DNA from: Filobacillus milosensis
Lineage (GTDB): Bacteria > Bacillota > Bacilli > Bacillales > Alkalibacillaceae
Direction: 5' to 3'
Assembly (NCBI RefSeq): GCF_004402015.1
Contig: NZ_SOPW01000014.1
Location: 1-64,000 of the forward strand
Length of the DNA: 64,000 bases
The notes under the pieces were generated by a model that was given only the letters and a program-made list of their open reading frames with translations, ran no database searches and had not been told where the DNA came from. Shown here one piece after another: positions 1 to 8,120 of the stretch. A program made the position numbers and the translations under genes. Position 1 is the stretch's first letter, and each line of letters opens with the position of its first letter.

Positions 1-1387
1 GTTGGTTAGATACTGCTGTATCAATAATGTCATCAAGATGTTCATGCATTTGTTTTAGCTTTAAATATTCGAGATTTTTAACGAGTTGCTGGTAACTACT
101 ATTCATCTTTATAGACCTCCCAATAGCCTCTAAATTTCTTTTTGACCAATCATCCGTATCTATATCTTCATGCGTGTTCATTGATAAAACTTTTTCATAA
201 TGTGATGGATTATAATTCAGTTTCATTTGACTAATGGGATGTCTAGCGATTAAGGCCGTGTTATAATAAACATGTATATAGTTATCATAAATTTGTAAAC
301 CAACGGTTTTTCCTTTGTATTCAGGTGGGACTGAATACTGGTTACTTTGATAAGTAATCATGCTTGATGGATTAACCTTTACAAGTTTATGAACGATTTT
401 ATATGAATCTCTTATAGACTTCCTGGGTAGGGGCTGTAGGAGATTCTTTTCTTGTTTAAAAGCCAATATAGGAATTTTCCCTGTTCCTTGGTGGTAGCTA
501 TGATTAGCACGTTCACTTAAGGATTGTACAAATTCATGTAATTCTTCATAGTTCATTTGACCTTGATAAGCGTGAATTTCATCCAATAATTTCCTGACAT
601 TTTCGGCTTTTCCTTTCGTTTGAGGTTTACCTGCTTCACACGGTTTAAGGTTAAATCCGAAATCCTTTGAAAAATGATCAAAACGTTCGTTGACCACGCC
701 TTTTGAATAAGATGTTCTTGGATGATCCATAACAGTCTTCATGTTATCTGTTAGTAGTATTTTAGGTACGCCACCCAATGATTCAAAGGTTTCTGTAAGA
801 AAAGACATGAGAACACTCTGTGATTTAGAAAGCGTCAGGTAAAAAGCCTTGAACCGAGAATGTGATAATAATAGAACCGCAACATTCACATAGATAATTT
901 CTCCGTCCCGCGTGATATACTTTATATTTTCTTTCCAATCAAATTGAGCTTGTTCTCCAGGTGGGGTTTCAAATCTCAACACCGGTTTAGCTGAAGGTGT
1001 TCGTTTTCCGTTGGAAAAATAAGATTGAAACTCGGGTTTACTAGATATATAACTTCTAAAACGAGATTGTGAGCAATCTAATCCGTGATTATCTGTTAAG
1101 TACTGCCACAACACCCTCTTATAATAAAAGACTTGCGGTGAATCTTCTGAAAGAAGAAGGGAAATAGTGCCGTAATAATCATCTATTTTAGATTTTCGAC
1201 TTCTGGACTGATTAGGTACATATCCATTCAAATACTTATCAACTGTTCGTCGATCGACATTAAGTTGCCGTGCTAGCTCACTCTTATTAATTTTCATCCC
1301 AAGACTCTCCATCATTAGTTTATATTTGGATAAGTCTGTCAGACTATCCGCTTTAAAGTCAGTTGTTAAATTAATCGATAAATGCAT
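1..1387 (-). CDS. IS21-family transposase (IstA type), 3' end cut by window edge
   Basis: Translating the minus strand from the ATG at 1387 (preceded by GGTGAGGAG) gives an open frame of 462 codons that runs off the left edge. A Xre/HTH-like segment lies near residues 35-55 (SELARQLNVDRRTVDKYL). DDE-type catalytic positions follow: Asp in FDW near 148, Asp in LLTDN near 213 and Glu in KGKAEN near 260. The layout of HTH plus DDE core plus C-terminal beta-rich region is that of IstA transposases, which cut and join IS21 ends together with the ATPase IstB. IstB should lie beyond the left edge. The frame looks intact as far as it can be seen. Confidence 0.9.
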   Translation of the reverse strand, partial: MHLSINLTTDFKADSLTDLSKYKLMMESLGMKINKSELARQLNVDRRTVDKYLNGYVPNQSRSRKSKIDDYYGTISLLLSEDSPQVFYYKRVLWQYLTDNHGLDCSQSRFRSYISSKPEFQSYFSNGKRTPSAKPVLRFETPPGEQAQFDWKENIKYITRDGEIIYVNVAVLLLSHSRFKAFYLTLSKSQSVLMSFLTETFESLGGVPKILLTDNMKTVMDHPRTSYSKGVVNERFDHFSKDFGFNLKPCEAGKPQTKGKAENVRKLLDEIHAYQGQMNYEELHEFVQSLSERANHSYHQGTGKIPILAFKQEKNLLQPLPRKSIRDSYKIVHKLVKVNPSSMITYQSNQYSVPPEYKGKTVGLQIYDNYIHVYYNTALIARHPISQMKLNYNPSHYEKVLSMNTHEDIDTDDWSKRNLEAIGRSIKMNSSYQQLVKNLEYLKLKQMHEHLDDIIDTAVSNQ

Positions 1388-1458
1388 TCTCCTCACCTCG
1401 AATTAAGTATGCATTTATCGGTCAGAGTTGTACATTCTTAAATGATCATTTATGTACA
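1..1458 (-). mobile_element. IS21-like insertion sequence, one end only
   Basis: The transposase at 1-1387 defines the element. Upstream of it the octamer TGTACATT occurs twice, at 1429-1436 and 1453-1460, 24 bases apart. IS21 elements carry short multiple repeats at their ends and terminate in TG...CA, so the outer boundary is placed at TGTACA, 1458. The other end lies outside the window. The exact boundary is inferred. Confidence 0.55.
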
Positions 1459-1537
1459 TTTATAAACTAGCATTTATATTCTTATTGAAGTAACATGTAT
1501 TTTAACAACTCATTTGTGGTGGATGGGAGGGGGCAGG

Positions 1538-2077
1538 ATGACACCCGAATTATTCGATGAACAAACTGATTCACAATTAAAAGTGTTAGCAGAAATTAGT
1601 GAAATAACTGATGAACTTGAAATTGAATTTTGGCTGCGTGGTGGTTGGGCGATTGATTTTTTGCTTGGCAAGATCACTCGACCACACGATGATATTGATT
1701 TAGTAACATGGATTCACAATAGAGAACGATTAGAAAAAGCACTTAAAAAAGCAGGTTACGAGCCTATACCTGTAAGAAAGCAATTTTGTAATAGACAGTC
1801 TGACTTCCATAAAGGAAATGTAGAAATAACATTTAGCTATATAACCCATTCCGTCAACGGCAGTCTAATTATGAATGGATTACCCGAATGGAAATGGATG
1901 ACAGATTCCTTGTTATCTAAAAATTTTAAACTGCATGGAATATCAGCAAATGTTCTAAACCCTAAACAGCTTTTGAAAGAAAAAGAAGTTTATCAACAAA
2001 TTGGTCGAACTCCTCGCCAAAAAGACATAGAAAGCAAAGAAGTATTGCGCGGTATAATATCAGATTTAGATTTGTGA
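1538..2077 (+). CDS. Nucleotidyltransferase, aminoglycoside adenylyltransferase-like
   Basis: A 179-residue protein with the polymerase-beta-type nucleotidyltransferase signature: LRGGWAIDFL near residue 35 followed by DDIDLV near residue 51, the paired acidic residues that bind metal. The arrangement resembles the ANT(2'')/AadB-like family, which adenylates aminoglycoside or lincosamide hydroxyls; the actual substrate cannot be read from sequence. An upstream in-frame ATG at 1514 would put the GGGAGGGGG ribosome site inside the gene, so 1538 is preferred. It lies next to the IS21 end and is followed by the first copy of the composite repeat. Resistance is a possible role, not shown. Confidence 0.75.
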   Translation: MTPELFDEQTDSQLKVLAEISEITDELEIEFWLRGGWAIDFLLGKITRPHDDIDLVTWIHNRERLEKALKKAGYEPIPVRKQFCNRQSDFHKGNVEITFSYITHSVNGSLIMNGLPEWKWMTDSLLSKNFKLHGISANVLNPKQLLKEKEVYQQIGRTPRQKDIESKEVLRGIISDLDL

Positions 2078-2090
2078 AGCATTGTACTTA

Positions 2091-2190
2091 AAGTAAATGG
2101 GGCAATAGTAGAGAAGGCGATCTACAACTTGGTCGCTTTTTTATTTTGTCAGATATTTTTTGGAATATTATGTTAACATTAATCTAGAAG
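2091..2190 (+). repeat. Composite hairpin repeat, copy 1
   Basis: GGGGC block at about 2099, hairpin GGCGATC...GGTCGC then T-run and TTTTGTC, then the conserved tail TTGGAATATTATGTTAACAT and CTAGAAG. The hairpin with T-run can terminate the upstream nucleotidyltransferase; the tail precedes the next gene. Confidence 0.8.
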
Positions 2191-2231
2191 ATATTGATTT
2201 AATGGGACAGTATAGTTGAAGAAAAAGTCAG

Positions 2232-2627
2232 GTGGGATTAATTATTTTTTGTATTAGGATTTTTTTACCGTTGGCACTATTATTTATTGTTTTTGTCAGT
2301 GTTGCCTGTACATCAGAAGATGATTATAAAAGTAAAGCTTTAGATACCCTTGAAGGATTTATTGTTGACAAAAGAGAGACCGATCATGAACCTTATCAGG
2401 TACTTGTAGTTCCGGATATAAAGAAAGAAGACATTGAGAATAAGTCAAGGAATGAAAGAGAAATTCTTGCTTATCAAAATGATGGAGTATGGTATTCGAT
2501 TAATTCTAAAGCATACAAGGATTTAAAAACAGGAGACCGTGTTAAGATTTATTATAATTCTAATGCAGTGTTAGAATCGAATCCGCCACAAATGTGGGCG
2601 GAGGGTGTAGAGGTTATTGTTGATTAA
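2232..2627 (+). CDS. Small lipoprotein of unknown function
   Basis: 131 residues from a GTG start with an N-terminal hydrophobic stretch ending in the lipobox VSVAC near residue 26, so a lipid-anchored extracytoplasmic protein is expected. The mature part contains GFIVDKRE and, near the C-terminus, KTGDRVKIYYNSNAVLESNPPQ, reminiscent of OB-like DUF3221 lipoproteins also present at 28443 and 60543. The ribosome site is weak. In-frame stop at 2217 limits the start to this GTG. No function is assigned. Confidence 0.65.
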   Translation: MGLIIFCIRIFLPLALLFIVFVSVACTSEDDYKSKALDTLEGFIVDKRETDHEPYQVLVVPDIKKEDIENKSRNEREILAYQNDGVWYSINSKAYKDLKTGDRVKIYYNSNAVLESNPPQMWAEGVEVIVD

Positions 2628-2702
2628 TTGACTTATGATTTAACTATTCGGTGGCTTTACTTGAATAAAGGAATTAGAAAGTATAAATGCTTAAAATAAG
2701 TT

Positions 2703-2897
2703 ATGGGGTGTTTAACACCAATGAAAAATGTTTTTATTGTATTGATAGTATTATTCGTGTTTTTACTACTATTTGATTATGAACCATTACAAATTGTATT
2801 TGAAGATATTTACGCATTTATTAGTCAATATGGGCTTTCTATTATTATAGGATTTGTTTTGTTTGCCTTTTTGTTTTTTTGGATTGCGAAGAGGTAA
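2703..2897 (+). CDS. Small two-helix membrane protein
   Basis: 64 residues, almost entirely two hydrophobic helices (about residues 8-25 and 43-61) ending in a short basic tail WIAKR. A second possible start is the ATG at 2721. No clear ribosome site precedes either start. No family recognised. Its position between a lipoprotein and a NIPSNAP-like gene gives no functional hint. Confidence 0.5.
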   Translation: MGCLTPMKNVFIVLIVLFVFLLLFDYEPLQIVFEDIYAFISQYGLSIIIGFVLFAFLFFWIAKR

Positions 2898-2972
2898 AAT
2901 TATCATCATTTGAGCTAAAGGATTCTAATTCAACTAAAGGTAAAAAAATTAATTAAATTAGGAGTGAGAAAC

Positions 2973-3314
2973 TTGTTTTATAGAAGAAAGTTTTACATTG
3001 TAAAGAATGAATTTGTAGAAGTCTTCAACGCTCATTTAAATGAAAATAATTTACCTAATCAATTAAAACACGGTGCTCGGTTAGTAGGAAGGTGGTTGAT
3101 TCCAAATGATGAAGCAACCACTGAAATTTTTGCTATCTGGGAATATGATAGTTATGAAAAGTATAAAGAGATAGAAGCCAATGTTAGAAGTGATTATGAG
3201 CATGTAAATAGAATTAATGAATGGTACGATAAACATGGTGGGAGAGATTATGTCATTAACAACTATCTTTTAGAAGTACGAAACGAGCAGTTAAAAACGA
3301 CATTAAATAGATAA
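2973..3314 (+). CDS. NIPSNAP-like protein
   Basis: About 113 residues beginning MFYRRKFYIVKNEFVEVFN and containing GRWLIPNDEATTEIFAIWEYDSYEKY, a layout typical of NIPSNAP or dimeric alpha-beta barrel proteins, where a short beta-strand start is followed by a helix and a G-x-W strand. GGAG at 2961 is spaced 8 bases from TTG at 2973, so TTG is preferred to the GTG at 2964, which overlaps that site. Family function is poorly defined. Followed by composite repeat copy 2. Confidence 0.7.
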   Translation: MFYRRKFYIVKNEFVEVFNAHLNENNLPNQLKHGARLVGRWLIPNDEATTEIFAIWEYDSYEKYKEIEANVRSDYEHVNRINEWYDKHGGRDYVINNYLLEVRNEQLKTTLNR

Positions 3315-3324
3315 TGTTAATAAT

Positions 3325-3484
3325 TTATTCTAACAAAATGGGGCGAATGTTAAATAAGCTTTGTAGGACTATTTCAATGAAAGCGAGACTATCGGCAAGA
3401 AAATTTAATAAATATTATTTTTATAACGATTTGTATTTTGTTTAATAAATTATTGGAATATTATGTTAACATTAGTTTAGAAGG
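3325..3484 (+). repeat. Composite hairpin repeat, copy 2 (divergent centre)
   Basis: First hairpin TTATTCTAACA...ATGTTAAATAAG around GGGGCG at 3325-3358. The usual second hairpin is replaced by unrelated sequence. The tail TTGGAATATTATGTTAACAT plus TTTAGAAGG ends at 3484, so the repeat modules can vary independently. Confidence 0.7.
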
Positions 3485-3570
3485 TCTTGAATTAAAGGGC
3501 AAGTTAATGTAAAAGAAAACACTTATAACTTTTCATATTTTATTGCTATAAGCATAAAGGGAGGCAAAAT

Positions 3571-3963
3571 ATGAAACACCGATATTTTGTATTACCTATT
3601 GTTACTACAACAATTTTGTTATTGATTGGGATTGTATTCTTTCATTGGTTAAACCAGCCAATAAAGGGTAATGACTTTACTAAAATGACGATTTACATGA
3701 ACTGGGATAATGAAGGACCATTCGTAATAACTGATAAAGATGTTATAGATAGCTGCATTAAGAAAATCAATTCGAGTTCAAAAAAGGATATAACTAAAAT
3801 CGTATTGGAACAAGGACCTGATGGAAGAATTATCTTTGAAGGAAAGAAAACTGTTGAAGTTAAAGTTTTTAGCTATGGTGGTAATGTAGTTACAGATAAG
3901 TATCTTATCAACACTGGCTTTAATCTAGAAAATATAATACAAAAGAATAGCCACAAGAAATGA
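3571..3963 (+). CDS. Membrane-anchored protein of unknown function
   Basis: 130 residues with a single N-terminal transmembrane helix (about 8-27) and a soluble extracytoplasmic domain. Strong ribosome site GGGAGG at 3560. The segment KMTIYMNWDNEGPFVITDKDVI followed by a helix resembles in layout the matching part of the next protein (MAIHISTHTEKDIKMVDSDKY), so the two may be distant paralogues. Only 11 bases separate the stop codon from the next start. No family recognised. Confidence 0.7.
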   Translation: MKHRYFVLPIVTTTILLLIGIVFFHWLNQPIKGNDFTKMTIYMNWDNEGPFVITDKDVIDSCIKKINSSSKKDITKIVLEQGPDGRIIFEGKKTVEVKVFSYGGNVVTDKYLINTGFNLENIIQKNSHKK

Positions 3964-3974
3964 GGGGGAACAAA

Positions 3975-4412
3975 ATGAGCGAAAGAAAGTTACTAATTAT
4001 TATTGGAATTGTTGGTTTAACGCTCGTTGTTGGTATGATTATATTTCAGCAGTTACCACCAAAACATGAACCAATCAACACAAAAAACGTTATGGCTATT
4101 CATATAAGCACTCACACTGAAAAAGATATAAAAATGGTTGATTCTGATAAGTACATGGAGGTAGTTGAATTATTTAACGAGCATCCTGTTGAACAGACTT
4201 CGAGTATGGAAGAAAATCCACGTTCGGAGGCTTCAATCATTATAGATGCGGAAAGCCCCTCTCAAGGAAGAGAAACAATAATTTTGAATTATACAGAAAA
4301 TGGAATATTTGTTGAACGGACTGACACAGGAAATCCTGATAAATATGTGTTAGTTGATGTTGAGGATAGATTAAATGATGTTTTTAAAAAGATTATTATA
4401 TCAAATGAATAA
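3975..4412 (+). CDS. Membrane-anchored protein of unknown function
   Basis: 145 residues from the ATG at 3975, which is 7 bases after GAGGGGG; the ATG at 3960 would overlap the previous stop and contain that ribosome site. One N-terminal transmembrane helix (about 6-25), then a soluble outside domain containing VMAIHISTHTEKDIKMV. It forms an operon with the gene at 3571. Function unknown. Confidence 0.7.
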   Translation: MSERKLLIIIGIVGLTLVVGMIIFQQLPPKHEPINTKNVMAIHISTHTEKDIKMVDSDKYMEVVELFNEHPVEQTSSMEENPRSEASIIIDAESPSQGRETIILNYTENGIFVERTDTGNPDKYVLVDVEDRLNDVFKKIIISNE

Positions 4413-4475
4413 CATTACTCTATTACACTTTATTTAACAATAATTTTATTTAGAGATACAAATTATTGTTATATG

Positions 4476-4585
4476 CTTATTAAGCGAACGGGGGCGTCAG
4501 TTGAACAAGGTGATCAATAAAATGGTCGTCTATTTATTTTGTCTAATTAATTGTTGGAATATTATGTTAAAATTAGTTTAGAAGG
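4476..4585 (+). repeat. Composite hairpin repeat, copy 3 (near-consensus)
   Basis: CTTATTAAGCGAAC-GGGGGC-GTCAGTTGAACAAG, then GGTGATCA...TGGTCGTC with T-run and TTTTGTCT, then tail TTGGAATATTATGTTAAAAT and TTTAGAAGG. TTGTCT and TATGTT are 18 bases apart, so the tail could be a promoter. Confidence 0.85.
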
Positions 4586-4659
4586 ACCTAAGCTAAAGGG
4601 GAAGTTTAGTTTAACAATAATGGTAAAGATTATTAGGAAAATGTTGGAGGAATATATTT

Positions 4660-5078
4660 ATGTCGGATAGTGTTATTAAATTTATACCTACTAATCCAGT
4701 ATTTGTACCCAAAATTGAAGCCATAAATGAAGCTGAAGAATGGATAACGTCTATTATTTCAAATTATGATGATATAAAAATATTAATCACAGATGAAATA
4801 CGTTTATTGACCAAGGGGAAAATTTTGAATACATTTTTGCCCTTTATGTACAAGTGAAATTAGTTCAGAATGGTGGGTTGAAGCTATGAATAAGGCATCG
4901 AATCACCAATTTACTAGGCTCCAAGTAACTGTACCTTGCTGCAATAATAAAACTTCATTAAATGGATTTGAAATACAATTGGAAAGCTGGTTTTGCCCGT
5001 TTTTCAATTGAAATACTAAATCCTGGAAGTGAAGAATTCACAATAAACATAAAAAAATTAGAGGATATACTTTTTTGA
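4660..5078 (+). pseudogene. Frameshifted gene of unknown family
   Basis: A good ribosome site (TTGGAGG at 4643) leads an open frame of 65 codons ending at 4857. The protein sense appears to continue in the next frame (SSEWWVEAMNKASNHQF, then TVPCCNNKTSLNGF) and then in the third frame (KYNWKAGFARFSIEILNPGS) to the stop at 5078. Two frame changes therefore break a protein of about 138 residues with a CC motif. Composition stays coding-like across the junctions. No function known. Confidence 0.65.
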
Positions 5079-5270
5079 TCTATTAAAAAAGTAGCTGCTT
5101 ATTATTAGCTTTCAATTATTGGAGGCTTTTGTTTAAGAAATAAAATATTGATAATCAATAATACTTAATGAAAGTGACTGATATACAATACTTTTATTTT
5201 TGTTTATTATATATAATCATAAACAACTCCCTACAAAAGATGATGTGTTTAATATTTCCACCACAAAAAG

Positions 5271-5408
5271 ATGAACAACACCTGGAGTGCTTCAGGTACT
5301 CGCGATAATAAAACAGCATACTACTTTGGTCAGATTATTAATCCTGATTTAATGGAAATTAAAAAGGTTATATTTTGTCAATCCACTAGTATTATCGCTG
5401 TCAATTAA
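5271..5408 (+). pseudogene. Possible gene fragment
   Basis: A 45-codon open stretch (MNNTWSASGTRDNKTAYYF, then GQIINPDLMEIKKVIF) with protein-like composition but no ribosome site and no recognisable complete domain. It looks like the C-terminal remnant of a lost gene in a gap of about 380 bases between a pseudogene and an AraC-type regulator. Confidence 0.3.
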
Positions 5409-5464
5409 GGTGTAAGTTATGATAAAATAACATATTAATGATTTTGTGTACAGGGAGACAAAAA

Positions 5465-6271
5465 ATGATATTAGATAATAATGATGGTCTTCTTCTCATA
5501 CGCCATGATCACTTATATGAAAGAGACTGGAGAAACGATGACTGCTATAAACTTATTTTTTCTCCATATGGACAAGCAGAATATCAGTTAAGTCAAGGCG
5601 ATATTTCTATCGGACAAAATGAATTTTTTATTTTCAACCCAAATATTGATCATAAACAATTAAAAGCTACAAAGGAAAAATTTCTAGTAGAAATACAACC
5701 ATCATTACTAAAAGAGACAGCACTGCAATTAGGATTTAAAGTGATAGAACCTGAATTTTCTTTACTTTCATATCGTCATGCCCAGATTCATCAATGGACA
5801 TCATTTATAAGAGACTTTCTAATGATTAACAAGGACTCTAATCCAATGTCTAATCAACTTTTTCTTGAGAATAGTTTAGCGCAAATTTCAATTTTAATGC
5901 TTCAATATGGTTCTGGTTCACATCAAAATCAGTTTCCAAAGATAATTAGCAAGCAGAATATTAATAGTGTATTAAATGCACTAAAGGAAAGCTATCAGGA
6001 AGATTGGACGTTGGATCAGATGTCTCTAGTCGCGGGAATGAGTAAATACCAGTTCGCTCACTTATTCAAGGAGGAAACTGGTATATCTCCATATTCGTGG
6101 CTCCAGTTATATCGCTTATTTAAAAGTCAACAATCACTTATTTTTACAGATCAAACAATTTTGACTATTGCCCTTGAACATGGTTTTAATAGCGTGTCTG
6201 TTTTCAACCATCTATTTAGAAAAATTTATAATAAAACGCCAACGCAATTTCGTTCTATACATAGAAAGTAA
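5465..6271 (+). CDS. AraC-family transcriptional regulator
   Basis: 268 residues. The N-terminal half resembles an AraC ligand-binding cupin (YGQAEYQLSQGDISIGQNEFF). The C-terminal 100 residues hold two helix-turn-helix units: LDQMSLVAGMSKYQFAHLFK and ILTIALEHGFNSVSVFNHLF, ending in the family signature NKTPTQFRS. Start taken at 5465 because GGGAG lies 7-11 bases upstream; an ATG at 5438 lacks a ribosome site. Its 3' end overlaps the convergent MFS transporter gene by 60 bases; it may control that pump, but this is inferred from position only. Confidence 0.85.
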   Translation: MILDNNDGLLLIRHDHLYERDWRNDDCYKLIFSPYGQAEYQLSQGDISIGQNEFFIFNPNIDHKQLKATKEKFLVEIQPSLLKETALQLGFKVIEPEFSLLSYRHAQIHQWTSFIRDFLMINKDSNPMSNQLFLENSLAQISILMLQYGSGSHQNQFPKIISKQNINSVLNALKESYQEDWTLDQMSLVAGMSKYQFAHLFKEETGISPYSWLQLYRLFKSQQSLIFTDQTILTIALEHGFNSVSVFNHLFRKIYNKTPTQFRSIHRK

Positions 6272-7447
6272 TAATCCTATAATACTGGTTATAATTATAA
6301 GAATGCCACTAAACAGCATTAGCTTTTGTATTGAAATGAAGGATACTAAAAATCCGTAGATTCCTAAAGAAATAGTATTGGAAAAATATAATAAAACTGC
6401 ATTAGAGCTAAAAGCTCTTCCCATTTTATCTTCAGGTACAAGTGATTGAATAAGGTAAATGCGTGATAGTCCAGCTATCGGTAATCCAATAGCTACTATT
6501 GCGCTGCCAATAAAAAAGTGGTTTATCCCATAGAAGAGACCATAGTAAGTTATGCCGATTCCCCAAATCATTGTGCCAACAAGATGAATCTGAAGAGTCA
6601 TTTTCTTTAAGAAAAATGGTAGGATGATATTGGTTAATATAACTACACCTCCAAAAACTCCTTGGATAATACTGTACAATTCTTCACTTTCGGAACTCAT
6701 TTCACTTAGAGCAAGTAAAAGGCCCACCTCCCAGACCCACGTGTTAAAGAAAACTGTTATAAAAGTGAAAAGAAAGAGTTTTCTTACACTTGTGTGTGCT
6801 TTAGCCCAAGAAGCAAATTCTGCGATAGAACTAAAAACGTTCTTAACCGATTTGTTAACTACCTGTTTTCTTTCTTTTATATCTACTTTTGAAATGCAAT
6901 ATGCACTAATTGAGTATGTTAAGGCATCAAAAGTAAAGAAATGGATAACTCCATAACTGTTCAATAGCAAAACAGAGAGAAATGGACTTATAACAGTTAC
7001 TCCTCTAGTTAAGGTATCATTTAAACTGTTTACTTCAGTTCTTTCTTCTTCCACTGTTATGGTAGGCAAGACAGTTCTGTGCGTCGGATTAAAGAAGCAA
7101 CCAATACATTGAATAAGAAAACTAACGACTAATAAGTAAGAGTAGGAGAGTAATTCTAAGTAAAATAGGCATACAATAGAAAATATTAATGGGATTCGAA
7201 CCATATCTAAGACAATTAAGAGTTTTTTCTTAGGTAGCCAGTCTGCTACAACCCCACCAATTAAACCAAATAGTAAATAGGGTAGGGTCTCTGCAATAGC
7301 CATACCAGTTGTAAGAATTTTGGATCCTGTTAAGTCGTAAGCCAAAAATAGAAAAGCCATTCCCGATAGAACATCCCCGAGCTTAGAAGCTCCTCCTCCA
7401 AGTAAGTAGTACCGTATATTTTTATCTTTCCATATCCTCGTAAACAA
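6212..7447 (-). CDS. MFS transporter, macrolide-efflux (Mef)-like
   Basis: 411 residues with about 12 hydrophobic helices. N-terminal FLAYDLTGSKILTTGMAIAE and loop GGVVADWLPKKKLL (MFS motif A form between helices 2 and 3) match the Mef/YfmO-like MFS_3 group of drug exporters. Ribosome site AGGTGATTTAATTG lies upstream on the minus strand. The 3' end overlaps the AraC gene by 60 bases tail to tail, so transcripts of the two genes would be antisense at their ends. Substrate unknown. Confidence 0.85.
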   Translation of the reverse strand: MFTRIWKDKNIRYYLLGGGASKLGDVLSGMAFLFLAYDLTGSKILTTGMAIAETLPYLLFGLIGGVVADWLPKKKLLIVLDMVRIPLIFSIVCLFYLELLSYSYLLVVSFLIQCIGCFFNPTHRTVLPTITVEEERTEVNSLNDTLTRGVTVISPFLSVLLLNSYGVIHFFTFDALTYSISAYCISKVDIKERKQVVNKSVKNVFSSIAEFASWAKAHTSVRKLFLFTFITVFFNTWVWEVGLLLALSEMSSESEELYSIIQGVFGGVVILTNIILPFFLKKMTLQIHLVGTMIWGIGITYYGLFYGINHFFIGSAIVAIGLPIAGLSRIYLIQSLVPEDKMGRAFSSNAVLLYFSNTISLGIYGFLVSFISIQKLMLFSGILIIITSIIGLLLSMYRTKLRWRFIINFSK

Positions 7448-7712
7448 TTAAATCACCTCAGAGACAACTATAAGGATAAAGCTAGTTAGAGTCTGCTTGA
7501 TTATTGTTACAAATAAGGACAATTTCCCGCAAGAATATTCTTTCTTAAAAGCTTATCCTAATTTAGGGGTAACAATTTAGCATATTCATCTAGTTCTATT
7601 ATTTAAATTAAAGTAACTATTTATAATTGGTTGATTTCGGCAGGGATTGATTAAGTTCTTTTTGTTTGATAAACATAAAAAATTTAAATTTATTGGAGGA
7701 CGAAGAAAACTC

Positions 7713-7925
7713 ATGTTTCGTAATATTGTTGCAGCGACGTTTTTAATTGTATTGAGTCAAACTGGAGTTGATTCACAGGTGTTGGCAACTTGTGAAGGTT
7801 GTCCTGGTGAAACACCGCTGGATGTTAAAATCCGTGAGGTTCTAGATTATTTAATCTTTTTTGGTTTTATAGCTATTTCATTTTTTCTTTTTTATTATTG
7901 TTGGATAAAGCGTTCTAAAAAGTAA
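7713..7925 (+). CDS. Small secreted or membrane protein
   Basis: 70 residues from the ATG at 7713. An N-terminal hydrophobic segment resembling a signal peptide is followed by TCEGCPGETP, then a C-terminal transmembrane helix (about 43-64) and a basic tail. GGAGGA is 12 bases upstream, slightly long. An upstream ATG at 7647 would add 22 basic residues without a ribosome site. Family not recognised. A strong terminator follows. Confidence 0.55.
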   Translation: MFRNIVAATFLIVLSQTGVDSQVLATCEGCPGETPLDVKIREVLDYLIFFGFIAISFFLFYYCWIKRSKK

Positions 7926-7979
7926 TTTTGATTTATCTTTAGATTATTAAGCTAATAATAAAGATTTTATAATACTAAA

Positions 7980-8010
7980 GGCATTTGGAATTTAATCCAA
8001 ATGCCTTTTT
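7980..8010. terminator. Bidirectional rho-independent terminator
   Basis: Perfect 10-bp stem GGCATTTGGA/TCCAAATGCC with a 6-base loop, T-run on the plus side and A-run on the other side. It lies between the gene ending at 7925 and the minus-strand amidase ending at 8121. Confidence 0.85.
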
Positions 8011-8120
8011 ACATGTGATATTCAACTGAATCCCATTATGAATTCCAAGCAATCATTAACTTGAATTTAACAAATCGTAAAACGTTACATAAATCTAGAC
8101 CATTTTTGTTAAGAAACTAA

